Position numbers and translations under genes: made by a program. A stretch of DNA of 64,000 bases from Streptomyces sp. NBC_00258 (lineage in GTDB: Bacteria > Actinomycetota > Actinomycetes > Streptomycetales > Streptomycetaceae), in NCBI RefSeq assembly GCF_036182465.1, contig NZ_CP108081.1:1922001-1986000 (forward strand). Direction: 5' to 3'. Positions within the stretch are counted from its first letter, which is position 1. Every line of letters begins with the position of its first letter. This document shows, in pieces, positions 1 through 7,377 of this stretch. A model generated the notes under the pieces. The model made no database searches. It worked only from the letters and a program-made list of their open reading frames with translations, and was not told the DNA's origin.

Positions 1-179
1 ACATGGAGGAGGCCCAGAAGCAGTTCTACGACGGCTACGAGTCGCTCAAGCCGGAGGACATCGCGGACGCCATCGAGTTCGCCGTCGACTCGCCGCGCCA
101 CGTGAACATCGGCCACATCGAGATCCTGCCGACGTTCCAGGTGCCCGGTGGCCTCAACTTCGAGAGGCGGACCGACTGA
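1..179 (+). CDS. Short-chain dehydrogenase/reductase, C-terminal fragment
   Basis: The reading frame is open from the window edge to a TGA at 177-179. It shows only the last 58 residues. The segment LKPEDIADAIEFAVDSPRHV followed by an NIGHIEILPT-like strand is the usual C-terminal end of YdfG-type SDR enzymes, where it completes the last beta strand after the substrate loop. The Rossmann motif and the YxxxK catalytic pair lie outside the window, so the substrate cannot be judged. The next gene starts two bases after the stop, which suggests one transcript with the aminotransferase and aldolase. Confidence 0.75.
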   Translation, partial: MEEAQKQFYDGYESLKPEDIADAIEFAVDSPRHVNIGHIEILPTFQVPGGLNFERRTD

Positions 180-180
180 C

Positions 181-1413
181 ATGTCGACCTCCACAACTGC
201 CGCGACCGCCCTGCGCGTTCGGCGCATCAAGCCCTCGCCCAGCACCGCGGCCGCCCAGCGCGTCCGTGAACTGAAGGCACAGGGACTCGCCATCCTCGAC
301 CTGACTGTCGGCGAGCCCGACTTCGACACTCCAGATCATGTGAAGGCCGCCGCGGTCGAGGCGATCCGGCGGGGCGACACGAAGTACACGCCGGTCAACG
401 GCACGCCCCAACTGCGGGCCGCCATCGCCCAGAAGCTGGAGCAGCGGCACGGGCTGCGCTACTCCGCGGACCGGATCGCAGTCGGCGGAGGCGCGAAGCA
501 GGTCATCTTCCTCGCGCTGATGGCCACGCTGGACACGGGCGACGAGGTGATCGTCCCCGCTCCGTACTGGGTGTCGTATCCGGACATGGTCCTCGCCAAC
601 GACGGCACACCGGTCGTCGTGCCCTGCCCGGAGTCGGAAGGCTTCAAGCTGACTCCGGAGCGGCTGGAGTCGGCGATCACCAACCGGACGCGATGGGTGA
701 TCCTCAACGCCCCTGGCAACCCCACGGGGGCCGCGTACACGGTCGACGAACTCCGCGCCCTGGCCGACGTGTTGCTCGCCCACCCGCACGTCCAGGTGCT
801 GACCGACGAGATCTACGACGAGATCTGGTTCGAGCCGGGTCAGGTCCCCAGCCTCGCCGCCGTCGAACCACGCCTGACCGACCGGGTGTTCCTCACCAAC
901 GGGGTCTCGAAGGCCTACGCGATGACCGGCTGGCGGATCGGCTACGGCGCCGGCTCCGCCTCGCTGGTGGCGGCCGTCAACACCCTGCAGTCGCAGATCT
1001 CGTCCTGCCCGTCGTCGATCAGCCAGGCCGCTGCGACCGCCGCCCTCACCGGCGACCAGGACTTCGTACGCGAGTGTGTGGCCGTCTACCGCGGCCGCCG
1101 CGACGTGACCGTGAAGCTGGTCGACGACATCCCCGGTCTGTCCTGCACCCCGCCCAGTGGCGGCTTCTACGCCTTCGTCAACTGCACGGACGTACTGGGG
1201 AAGCGGACCCCCGCGGGTGAAGTGATCGGCTCGGACGAGGACTTCGCCCGCTATCTGCTGGAGTCGCAGCAGGTGGCGGTCATCCACGGTGCCGCGTACG
1301 GATCACCCGGCTACTTCCGGATCTCCTTCGCGACCTCCACCGACGTCCTCACCGAGGCCTGCGAGCGCATCGGCCGCGCCTGTGCGGACCTGTCACCGGC
1401 CGGCCACTTCTGA
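181..1413 (+). CDS. PLP-dependent class I/II aminotransferase
   Basis: A 410-residue aminotransferase of the aspartate aminotransferase fold. The PLP lysine is K244 in NGVSKAYAMTGWRIG. The NPTG loop is at 180-183 and the PLP-pyridine aspartate at D209 in LTDEIYDE. Length is normal for the family. The frame is open upstream to 148, but ATG 181 is chosen because it lies two bases after the stop of the preceding dehydrogenase and a GAGAGGCGGA ribosome site sits just before it. It probably forms an operon with the SDR gene and the aldolase at 1452. The amino donor is not readable from sequence. With a keto-acid aldolase next door, it may produce the 2-oxo acid that the aldolase cleaves (inference). 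Confidence 0.9.
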   Translation: MSTSTTAATALRVRRIKPSPSTAAAQRVRELKAQGLAILDLTVGEPDFDTPDHVKAAAVEAIRRGDTKYTPVNGTPQLRAAIAQKLEQRHGLRYSADRIAVGGGAKQVIFLALMATLDTGDEVIVPAPYWVSYPDMVLANDGTPVVVPCPESEGFKLTPERLESAITNRTRWVILNAPGNPTGAAYTVDELRALADVLLAHPHVQVLTDEIYDEIWFEPGQVPSLAAVEPRLTDRVFLTNGVSKAYAMTGWRIGYGAGSASLVAAVNTLQSQISSCPSSISQAAATAALTGDQDFVRECVAVYRGRRDVTVKLVDDIPGLSCTPPSGGFYAFVNCTDVLGKRTPAGEVIGSDEDFARYLLESQQVAVIHGAAYGSPGYFRISFATSTDVLTEACERIGRACADLSPAGHF

Positions 1414-1451
1414 AGACCTGCCCGTCCCTCCTGAAGACCCGAAGGAGCGTC

Positions 1452-2126
1452 ATGATCCGCGTCAACACGAAGTTCGACCGGCCCGACCCGGACCTGGTCG
1501 AGCAGCTGAGCAAGTACTCCGCCGCCACGATCCACGAGGCACAGGGCCGCCTGGGCGCCCTCGACTCGACGATCAAGCCGGTCGACCCCGCGATGTCGCT
1601 GTGCGGCCCCGCGTTCACCGTGCGCTGCGCTCCCCGCGACAACATCATGCTGCAGGTCGCCATCGCCCACGCCCGGCCCGGTGACGTCATCGTGGTCTCC
1701 GCCGGCGAGTACGCCGAGGCGGGCTCCTTCGGCGACGTACTGGCCAACGCGTGTGTCGCCAAGGGCCTGGGCGGCCTCGTCACCGACACCGGCGTCCGGG
1801 ACACCCGGGAACTCCGCGAACTCGGCTTCCCGGTCTTCTCGTACAGCGTGTGTATGAAGGGCACCGTCAAGGAGACCGTGGGGCCGATGGCCGAACCGGT
1901 GCTGATCGGCGGCGAGATCGTCCATCCCGGCGACGTCGTGCGCGCCGACGCCGACGGTGTGGTGGTGGTGCGGCGCGACGACGTGGCGGACGTCGTGCGC
2001 AGGTCCCAGGAGCGGGTCGAGGCGGAGGACGCCTATATCGCGGCTTACCGCGCCGGAAAGAGCGTCATCGAGGTCAGCAACCTCGCCGCCGTGCTCGAGG
2101 CGAAGGGGCTCGTCATCGACGCGTAG
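1452..2126 (+). CDS. RraA/LigK-family aldolase (4-hydroxy-4-methyl-2-oxoglutarate or carboxy-hydroxy-oxoadipate type)
   Basis: A 224-residue protein of the RraA-like fold. The signature GGLVTDTGVRD (residues 107-117) carries the R116/D117 pair that binds pyruvate enolate and the divalent metal in class II HMG/CHA aldolases. The GEYAEAGSFGDVLA segment matches the conserved metal-side loop. These enzymes release pyruvate from 4-hydroxy-2-oxo acids and often also decarboxylate oxaloacetate. RraA proper, the RNase E inhibitor, is shorter (about 160 residues), so an enzymatic role is preferred. ATG 1452 has a GAAGGAG site. The gene follows the aminotransferase by 38 bp and is likely cotranscribed. 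Confidence 0.85.
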   Translation: MIRVNTKFDRPDPDLVEQLSKYSAATIHEAQGRLGALDSTIKPVDPAMSLCGPAFTVRCAPRDNIMLQVAIAHARPGDVIVVSAGEYAEAGSFGDVLANACVAKGLGGLVTDTGVRDTRELRELGFPVFSYSVCMKGTVKETVGPMAEPVLIGGEIVHPGDVVRADADGVVVVRRDDVADVVRRSQERVEAEDAYIAAYRAGKSVIEVSNLAAVLEAKGLVIDA

Positions 2127-2347
2127 CCGCCCGCCGGCCGACCGCTCACGCCTCGCGATTCGGACGTCGACGCCGAGACCGGCTGTCCGGCTCCACCGCC
2201 GTGCCCGGGCACGGTCCGTGAGGCTTGCCGGAGGAGTAGGCTGGGGTTACCGAGAGTATTTCGCGCACCGGCCTTCATGCTCGTGTCGTTTTCGGCGATT
2301 GACTACGCCGGTGCCGGTTCCGACCGCTCCGGAGCAGGGTTCGCACC

Positions 2348-2968
2348 ATGACTGCGACCGTTTCGTACGCGCCGACACTCGAAGACCCGCCCTCTCCTCC
2401 GTCTCTGCGGATGTCGCTGGCTCCCAGCGGTTCCGCACCGGCTCTGCTGGACGGCGCCTGGTGGCCCCGCTCCCGCGATCTCGGGGCGGAACTTCCCGCA
2501 CTGACCGCCGTACTGGATTCGCTGTGGGGGCGGATCACCAGGGTCACGGTGAATCCCGCACACTGGCCGACCGTCCCACGCAAGGTGCCCGTCGCGGGGC
2601 ATGTCGTGAAGGTGGGCTCGTTCATGGCCCAGCAGGACCCGCACCAGATGTTGCTGCTCTCCTATCGCGTGGGCCGCTGGGACCTGCTGGTGATCCCTCC
2701 GCAGACGAATCCCGCCTGGGCCGCCTGGCTGCTTGCCGCCGCGAGCGACCCACTGCGCACGTCGACCGCGAGCGAGCTGATGGCGGAGGCGGCGCGCCTG
2801 GGCACGGAGACGGAGACCGACCGGACCGTCGAGGCTGTCTGGGACTCCGAAGGAGGCCATGAGGCCGGTGGCCCACCCGCGGGTTCGCGGATCCCGGCGG
2901 TGACTGCTCCGGTACTCGGCACACCGGAGGTCGCTCCTGCGACGCCGCATCCGGCGAAAGAGGTGTGA
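2348..2968 (+). CDS. DUF5994 family protein, copy A
   Basis: A 206-residue protein with the DUF5994 fingerprint LDGAWWPRSRDLGAELPAL, then RVTVNPAHW and WDLLVIPPQTNP. The C-terminal 40 residues are low-complexity. The function of the family is unknown. It is actinobacterial, soluble-looking, and usually sits near stress and regulatory genes. A paralogue lies at 3250. The two share the DGAWWPRSRD block, an HW/DW site and the VIPPQ strand, so they arose by duplication. The stop overlaps a possible GTG of the next gene, so the two are probably cotranscribed. Confidence 0.8.
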   Translation: MTATVSYAPTLEDPPSPPSLRMSLAPSGSAPALLDGAWWPRSRDLGAELPALTAVLDSLWGRITRVTVNPAHWPTVPRKVPVAGHVVKVGSFMAQQDPHQMLLLSYRVGRWDLLVIPPQTNPAWAAWLLAAASDPLRTSTASELMAEAARLGTETETDRTVEAVWDSEGGHEAGGPPAGSRIPAVTAPVLGTPEVAPATPHPAKEV

Positions 2969-2973
2969 GGGCC

Positions 2974-3243
2974 ATGGAGACCTTCCTGACCGTAGTGGTG
3001 ATCCTGGCGATGGTGGCTCTGGGCGCGTTCCTGATCCACCGGCTCAACAACCAGCACGACGAGCGCATCGCGGCCTTCCGCTTCAGCCGCTCCCTGCCGG
3101 CTGTCCGGGGACCCGGGCCATCGGCCCCGCCGCAGGTTCCCGGTCCCGCCGCAACGAGCGCAACCGGTGATCGCCGAGCCCAGGGCGACGGTGGCCGTGG
3201 GCGACTCCGGTCCTGGGCCTGGGCCCGCACACAAGGGAAGTGA
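2974..3243 (+). CDS. Small single-span membrane protein
   Basis: An 89-residue protein with one N-terminal hydrophobic helix (about residues 3-22, TFLTVVVILAMVALGAFLIH), followed by a basic, proline/glycine-rich tail. ATG 2974 is preferred over the overlapping GTG at 2965 because GAAAGAGG lies about 10 bases ahead of it. The gene sits between the two DUF5994 paralogues with almost no spacing, so it is likely translated as part of that unit. No family is recognised. A role as membrane partner of the flanking proteins is only a guess. Confidence 0.55.
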   Translation: METFLTVVVILAMVALGAFLIHRLNNQHDERIAAFRFSRSLPAVRGPGPSAPPQVPGPAATSATGDRRAQGDGGRGRLRSWAWARTQGK

Positions 3244-3249
3244 GTCATC

Positions 3250-3738
3250 ATGCTCCCCGTCCAGCTCCTGGCGGACACCAGCAGTGAGCCGGTGCTTCCC
3301 GGCACCGCGGTGCTGCGGTTGGAGACGACCTCCAAGCGCACGGGGACGTTCGACGGCGCGTGGTGGCCGAGGTCCCGCGACATCGGAAGCCAACTGTCCG
3401 GCCTGGTCATCGCACTGACGGCCCGGCTCGGCAACATCTCCCGAGTCGGCCTCGACAGCAACGACTGGGACGAGACCCCGGGCCATCTGGTCGTCGCGGG
3501 GCATACGGTCCGTATCGACTGGTCCGCCGTCGGGGACAGGACGATGATCGTCACCCGGGGCTCCCAGGACCATTTCCTGTTCCTGGTGATACCTCCGCAG
3601 GCTGCCCCCGCACCTGCCCGCGCCGCGATGGCCATGGCCGTACGGGACGACAATGCCGCCTCGGCCGGGCATGTTCTCGCCGCTGCCGGTGTCACCCCGG
3701 CCGACCGGACCGTCGTAGCTTCCCGTTCTCCCGGCTGA
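3250..3738 (+). CDS. DUF5994 family protein, copy B
   Basis: A 162-residue paralogue of the protein at 2348. It contains FDGAWWPRSRDIGSQLSGL, RVGLDSNDW and the FLVIPPQAAP strand. It lacks the long C-terminal tail of copy A and is close to the bare domain size. ATG 3250 follows an AAGGGAAG ribosome site and starts seven bases after the stop of the small membrane gene. Function unknown. The pairing of two DUF5994 proteins around a membrane helix suggests they work together (inference). Confidence 0.8.
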   Translation: MLPVQLLADTSSEPVLPGTAVLRLETTSKRTGTFDGAWWPRSRDIGSQLSGLVIALTARLGNISRVGLDSNDWDETPGHLVVAGHTVRIDWSAVGDRTMIVTRGSQDHFLFLVIPPQAAPAPARAAMAMAVRDDNAASAGHVLAAAGVTPADRTVVASRSPG

Positions 3739-3797
3739 CGGCTGACGGCTTCGGCAGGAGTCTCAGTACTCAGCCAGTCGCACCATCCGCAGCCCAG

Positions 3798-3835
3798 GAC
3801 CCCGGCCGCCGCACCACGGACAGCAGGCCGGGGTC
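3798..3835 (+). terminator. GC-rich stem-loop after the DUF5994 unit
   Basis: Perfect 10-bp arms GACCCCGGCC and GGCCGGGGTC are separated by an 18-nt loop and followed by TTCC. It lies 60 bases after the stop of DUF5994 copy B. Streptomyces terminators often lack a U-tract, so it is a plausible end for the 2348-3738 transcript. Confidence 0.5.
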
Positions 3836-3851
3836 TTCCCGTGCCGTGTGT

Positions 3852-3876
3852 CTCCCGGACCGCTCGGGTCCGGGAG
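3852..3876 (+). repeat. Perfect hairpin upstream of the small ORF
   Basis: Arms CTCCCGGACC and GGTCCGGGAG (10 bp) surround a 5-nt loop. It follows the terminator-like stem at 3798 by 16 bases and ends 29 bases before the ATG of the 25-codon ORF at 3906. It could be a second terminator or a leader structure. The sequence alone does not decide. Confidence 0.4.
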
Positions 3877-3905
3877 GCAGCATCGACGTGAGGAGTGTGA
3901 GAACC

Positions 3906-3983
3906 ATGGGCGTTCTGACCACTGTGCAGAAACCACGCCTGCTGCGGACCTTCGAATCCGACCCGTCCCATGCCCTCAGCTGA
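3906..3983 (+). CDS. Possible 25-residue leader peptide ORF
   Basis: A short ORF begins MGVLTTVQKPRLLRTF and ends with TGA at 3981-3983. A GTGAGGAG ribosome-like site precedes it. It overlaps by 14 bases the start of the GNAT-like gene at 3970, which has no visible ribosome site of its own. Translation of this ORF could therefore deliver ribosomes to the larger gene. No homologue is recognised, and the coding call rests on the ribosome site and the overlap only. Confidence 0.35.
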   Translation: MGVLTTVQKPRLLRTFESDPSHALS

Positions 3984-4680
3984 TCCCCGCGCGGTCCCGG
4001 GCAGTGGACGGGTGGGCGCGAACCTCCGAGGCGGCGAGTGGTCCGCCACGAACGCGGTGCGGTTGCGTCGGGCGAATCGCAGGCTGGCGCAGAGCCTGGG
4101 CGGGGAGCTGGCGGATCTCTACGTGGCCTCCCGCAAGACGTCACCCCGTGATCCGTACCGCCGGACCGACCGGACCGACCGGACCGACCGGACCGACCGT
4201 CAGAGTTTCCTGAACCGTCTAGCATCCGACATCCGTCGGCCGGGGTTCGCCATGGTGATCGCGGAGACGGACGGCCTGGTGGGATGCGCCTTCGGATTCC
4301 CGGTGCGCGGCGAAGGCTTCTGGTGGCCGGGATTCGACGGAGCTCTGCCGCGCGGCATCGAGCAAGTCGCCGAGTCCGGCAGCGTATTCGCGATCGTCGA
4401 CACCCTGGTCCGTCCGCATCCACGGGACCAGGACGTGGCACGCCGGCTGCAGGAGCGACTGCTGACCGATCACCGGGCGTCGCTCGGCACCACCTTGGTG
4501 GACCGGGCCGATCACCTCACGCTCAGCGCACTCCACTCCTGGGGGTGGCTGGACGCGGGAGTGGTCTGGAAGTCCACGAGCGCCACGGTGCACCGGGTCC
4601 TGGTCCTTCCCCTCGGCGAACGCGCCGCGGCGAAACTGGAAGGCCTTGCCGACGATCCCTGGACGCGGTGGCCGGGGTGA
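3970..4680 (+). CDS. GNAT-like protein, copy A (regulatory cluster)
   Basis: A 236-residue protein related over its whole length to the one at 7378. Shared blocks include RLRRANRRLAQSLGGELADL, PGFAMVIAE, GCAFGFPV, FAIVDTLV, VARRLQERLLTDH and VLPLGERAA. The strand order and the 'DVARRLQERLL' helix look like an N-acetyltransferase fold, but a clear acetyl-CoA loop (Q/RxxGxG/A) is not visible, so catalysis is unproven. Residues 65-77 are an Arg-Thr-Asp repeat not present in the paralogue. ATG 3970 lacks a convincing ribosome site; GTG 4012 is a possible alternative. The stop overlaps the GTG of the GAF-ANTAR gene by 4 bp. Confidence 0.6.
   Translation: MPSADPRAVPGSGRVGANLRGGEWSATNAVRLRRANRRLAQSLGGELADLYVASRKTSPRDPYRRTDRTDRTDRTDRQSFLNRLASDIRRPGFAMVIAETDGLVGCAFGFPVRGEGFWWPGFDGALPRGIEQVAESGSVFAIVDTLVRPHPRDQDVARRLQERLLTDHRASLGTTLVDRADHLTLSALHSWGWLDAGVVWKSTSATVHRVLVLPLGERAAAKLEGLADDPWTRWPG
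4162..4197 (+). repeat. Four exact tandem copies of CGGACCGAC
   Basis: The 9-bp unit CGGACCGAC occurs four times without mismatch, in frame with the GNAT-like gene, and encodes RTD four times. The paralogue at 7378 has no such repeat at the same place, so this is a recent in-frame expansion that can change length by slippage without breaking the frame. Confidence 0.9.
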
Positions 4681-5438
4681 GGCCCGACAGCCGGTCCACC
4701 CGGATACAGGTGCTGGTCGCCGAGCAGGCGGCCCGGCGCGGCGCCCGGGCCGGTGTGGTGGACGTGTGCGCCGCGGCCGTGGCTGCGCTGCCGGTCGGCG
4801 GGGCCGGGCTGTCGGCGATGTCCCGGACCGCGGCGAGCCATCCGCTGTGCAGCACGGACGACATCAGCGCACAGCTGGAAGAGCTCCAGCTCACGCTGGG
4901 CGAGGGACCGTGCGTGGACGCCTTCGTACGGGGTTGCGCCGTCTTGACGCCCGATCTGCTCACCGGTGAACTCCAGGAGCACTGGGCCGTGTTCGCCGAT
5001 GCGGCTCTGGAAGCCGGAGCACGCGCGGTCTTCGCGCTCCCCCTGCAGATGGGAGCGATCATCCCGGGAGTTCTGGACCTGTACGCCGACGTGCCGACCG
5101 TCCTCGACGCCGAGGAACTGGCCGACGCGCTGGCGTTCGCCGATCTCGCGACACTGCTCCTGCTCGACACGCAGATCGTCGAGGCGGGCGCACCGGTCGA
5201 CGGTGCACCGGAAGTCCGGGGCTTCGAGGACCTGGGCGCCTACCGGGCGGAGATCGACCAGGCAAGCGGCATCCTCACCGTCCAACTCGGCGTCGGCATC
5301 GAGGAAGCATTCATCCGGCTCCGCGCCCACGCCTATGTGCAAGGGCTCCGGCTCGCCGACGTGGCCGCCGACGTGGTGGCCCACCGGCTCCGCTTCTCCC
5401 TCGACGCGGAACCCGACCGGACCGACGAGGAAACCTGA
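4677..5438 (+). CDS. GAF and ANTAR domain regulator
   Basis: A 253-residue protein. The N-terminal 150 residues form a GAF-like sensor with the LGEGPCVDAF motif (around residue 80) common to actinomycete GAF-ANTAR proteins. The C-terminal 60 residues, from YRAEIDQASGILTVQLGV through LADVAADVV, match the three-helix ANTAR RNA-binding domain. ANTAR proteins bind paired hairpins in nascent RNA and prevent termination. GTG 4677 is chosen because it overlaps the preceding stop (GTGA) and the frame upstream is only a shadow of the GNAT gene. A second GAF-ANTAR gene follows at 5517. Confidence 0.85.
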   Translation: MRPDSRSTRIQVLVAEQAARRGARAGVVDVCAAAVAALPVGGAGLSAMSRTAASHPLCSTDDISAQLEELQLTLGEGPCVDAFVRGCAVLTPDLLTGELQEHWAVFADAALEAGARAVFALPLQMGAIIPGVLDLYADVPTVLDAEELADALAFADLATLLLLDTQIVEAGAPVDGAPEVRGFEDLGAYRAEIDQASGILTVQLGVGIEEAFIRLRAHAYVQGLRLADVAADVVAHRLRFSLDAEPDRTDEET

Positions 5439-5470
5439 CGCACCGGTGCCGACCGACGAACGTGCCGCAC

Positions 5471-5499
5471 TTCCCGCCCCCTCCCGGCGGGACTAGTCT
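5471..5499 (+). promoter_or_regulatory. Likely sigma-70-type promoter of the second GAF-ANTAR gene
   Basis: A -10 hexamer TAGTCT (5494-5499) lies exactly 17 bp after TTCCCG (5471-5476). This would start transcription near 5506, leaving a very short leader that still holds the AAGGGT ribosome site at 5505-5510. The -35 match is weak. Confidence 0.45.
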
Positions 5500-5516
5500 C
5501 AATCAAGGGTGTCACG

Positions 5517-6233
5517 ATGAATCAGCAGCTCCTGGCCAAGACCTTCGTCGAGCTGGCGGACAACCTGGTCGCCGACTTCGACCTCATCGACTTCCTCCGT
5601 CTGCTCACCGACCGCTGCGTCGGCATGCTCGGCGCCGGCGCCGCCGGGGTGCTCCTCGCGGACCGGGACGGCAAACTGCGCGTGATGGCCGCCTCCGACG
5701 AACAGGTACGCCTGCTGGAACTCTTCCAGCTCCAGAACGACGAGGGACCCTGCCTGGAGTGCTTCCGCACCGGGCAACCGGTGATCGTCCCCGACCTGAC
5801 CCGGGAGGTCGACCGCTGGCCGCGCTTCGTCACGGCGGCCCACCGCAGCGGATTCGGCGCCGTCCAGGCCCTGCCCATGCGTCTGCGGGACGAGGTCGTA
5901 GGCGCGCTGAACCTGTTCCGCGCCACCCCCGGCCCCTTCGACCCCGCCGCCACCCTCATCGCCCAGGCCCTGGCCGACGTCGCCACCATCAGCCTCCTGC
6001 AGCAGCGCACCACCCACCGCAGCACCGTCCTCAACGAACAACTCCAGACGGCGTTGAACAGCCGGGTGCTGATCGAGCAGGCCAAGGGGAAACTCGCCGA
6101 ACGCCAGAACATCGACATGGAGCAGGCCTTCTCCGCACTGCGCGGCTACGCCCGCTCCCACAACCGGCGTCTGGTCGATGTGGCGCGGGCGTTCATCAAC
6201 GGCTCCGAGCCCCTCGTCGGTCTGGACGCCTGA
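5517..6233 (+). CDS. GAF and ANTAR domain regulator
   Basis: A 238-residue protein with an N-terminal GAF domain (about residues 20-165, including NDEGPCLECFRTGQPV) and a C-terminal ANTAR domain (about 175-232, from LNSRVLIEQAKGKLAERQ to DVARAFI). The 'IEQAKGxLAER' helix is the most conserved ANTAR signature, and it is clearer here than in the neighbour at 4677. Its likely role is transcription antitermination on target mRNAs in response to a signal sensed by GAF. It appears to have its own promoter. The downstream neighbour on the other strand is a sigma factor gene, so this cluster controls both initiation and elongation. Confidence 0.9.
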   Translation: MNQQLLAKTFVELADNLVADFDLIDFLRLLTDRCVGMLGAGAAGVLLADRDGKLRVMAASDEQVRLLELFQLQNDEGPCLECFRTGQPVIVPDLTREVDRWPRFVTAAHRSGFGAVQALPMRLRDEVVGALNLFRATPGPFDPAATLIAQALADVATISLLQQRTTHRSTVLNEQLQTALNSRVLIEQAKGKLAERQNIDMEQAFSALRGYARSHNRRLVDVARAFINGSEPLVGLDA

Positions 6234-6279
6234 CCATCCGGGCCCGCACCCCGGCGTCGCCCATGCACCCGAAGCATCG

Positions 6280-7098
6280 TCATGACGCCCTCCTCAGATC
6301 GTGGGTCTCGGCCCACACCTGCTCGCGCAGGCCTGCGCAGATGCGGGTGATCAGACGGGATACATGCATCTGGGAGAGGCCGAGTTGCAGGGCGATGCGC
6401 TGCTGGGTCATCTCGCAGAAGAACCTCATGTAGAGGATCTGCCGCTCTCGTTCGGGCAGTGCCTGCAGGAGCGGCCGGAGCGCCTCGCGGTCGACGACCC
6501 GGTCGAAGCCGGGCTCCATGCCTCCGAGGGTGTCGGTCAAGGGGTAGCTGTCCGCGGAGTGGCCCGGCAGGGCGTCCATGGACAGGGCGGTGTATGCCTC
6601 CAGGGCTCCCTGACCCAGTCGTACCTCCGCCTCCGTGAGGCCGGTGTGAGCCGCGATCTCGTGGACCGAGGGTTCGTGACCGTTGAGCGAAGCGCACTCG
6701 TTGCCGGCGGAGCGGACCCGGCTGCGAAGCTCCTGTACGCGCCTCGGCACATGCACAATCCACAGGTCGTCGCGGAAATGCCGCTTCACCTCTCCGAGGA
6801 TCGTCGGTATGGCGAAGCTCGGAAAGGCGGTGCCGAGGGTCGGCTCGAAGCGGGACACCGCCTTGACCAGGCCCAGTTGGGCGACCTGCTCGAGGTCCTC
6901 GAAGGACTCGCCGCGATGACGGAAGCGCCGGGCGAGCCGCACGGCCATCGGCGCCCAGGCGCACACCACTTCCTGCTGCAGCGCCGACCTCTCCGGGCCC
7001 TTCGGTAAAGCCGCGATACGGCGGAACGCGGCGTCGGTGTCCGGGGCGTCGTCGTAGACACGTCTGGCCGGCCGGTTCTGCGTGGGTGCGTTCGGCAT
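6280..7098 (-). CDS. SigB/SigF-type RNA polymerase sigma factor
   Basis: A 272-residue group 3 sigma factor. Region 2 shows RHRGESFEDLEQVAQLGLVK and FPSFAIPTILGEVKRHFRD (the -10 recognition helix). Region 3 includes VHVPRRVQELRS. Region 4 has ILYMRFFCEMTQQRIALQLG followed by LSQMHVSRL (the -35 recognition helix). Order and length match the SigF/SigB stress and sporulation group of Streptomyces. ATG 7098 has AGGGAG about nine bases ahead; the longer open frame to 7242 lacks family similarity. No anti-sigma gene is adjacent, although HATPase-type proteins occur elsewhere in the window. Such factors recognise promoters of the GTTT/GGGTA type. Confidence 0.92.
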   Translation of the reverse strand: MPNAPTQNRPARRVYDDAPDTDAAFRRIAALPKGPERSALQQEVVCAWAPMAVRLARRFRHRGESFEDLEQVAQLGLVKAVSRFEPTLGTAFPSFAIPTILGEVKRHFRDDLWIVHVPRRVQELRSRVRSAGNECASLNGHEPSVHEIAAHTGLTEAEVRLGQGALEAYTALSMDALPGHSADSYPLTDTLGGMEPGFDRVVDREALRPLLQALPERERQILYMRFFCEMTQQRIALQLGLSQMHVSRLITRICAGLREQVWAETHDLRRAS

Positions 7099-7132
7099 GG
7101 GCACGTGTCTCCCTGGTCGGTGGCATCGCTCA

Positions 7133-7188
7133 CCGTGGGAGCCGTCGGACCGCAGCACACTGGGGAGCAGCGACAGCTGCTCCCACGG
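7133..7188 (-). promoter_or_regulatory. Inverted repeat in the leader or promoter of the sigma gene
   Basis: Perfect 10-bp arms CCGTGGGAGC (7133-7142) and GCTCCCACGG (7179-7188) flank a 36-nt spacer, starting 35 bases upstream of the sigma ATG. It could be a split operator or a leader stem. No GGGTA-type promoter was recognised next to it. Confidence 0.4.
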
Positions 7189-7377
7189 GCGTGCCTCCGG
7201 TCTGAAGCACGTCCAACGTGTTCCCTGGCAGCCCGCTCTCAAACTCCCAACGGGCCCCGGTCCAGGGCCGATCCCGGGCTATGCTCGTGAGTACGCGTCC
7301 CAGACCCCGGCGGTGCACTGCCAGTTGGCAACGATGCCTGTCCCACACGTCTCCCAGTGTCTGGAACCGAGGCGCCC

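Noticed and set aside
154..1287. 377-codon minus-strand ORF opposite the aminotransferase
   Set aside because: Antisense shadow of a clear PLP enzyme.
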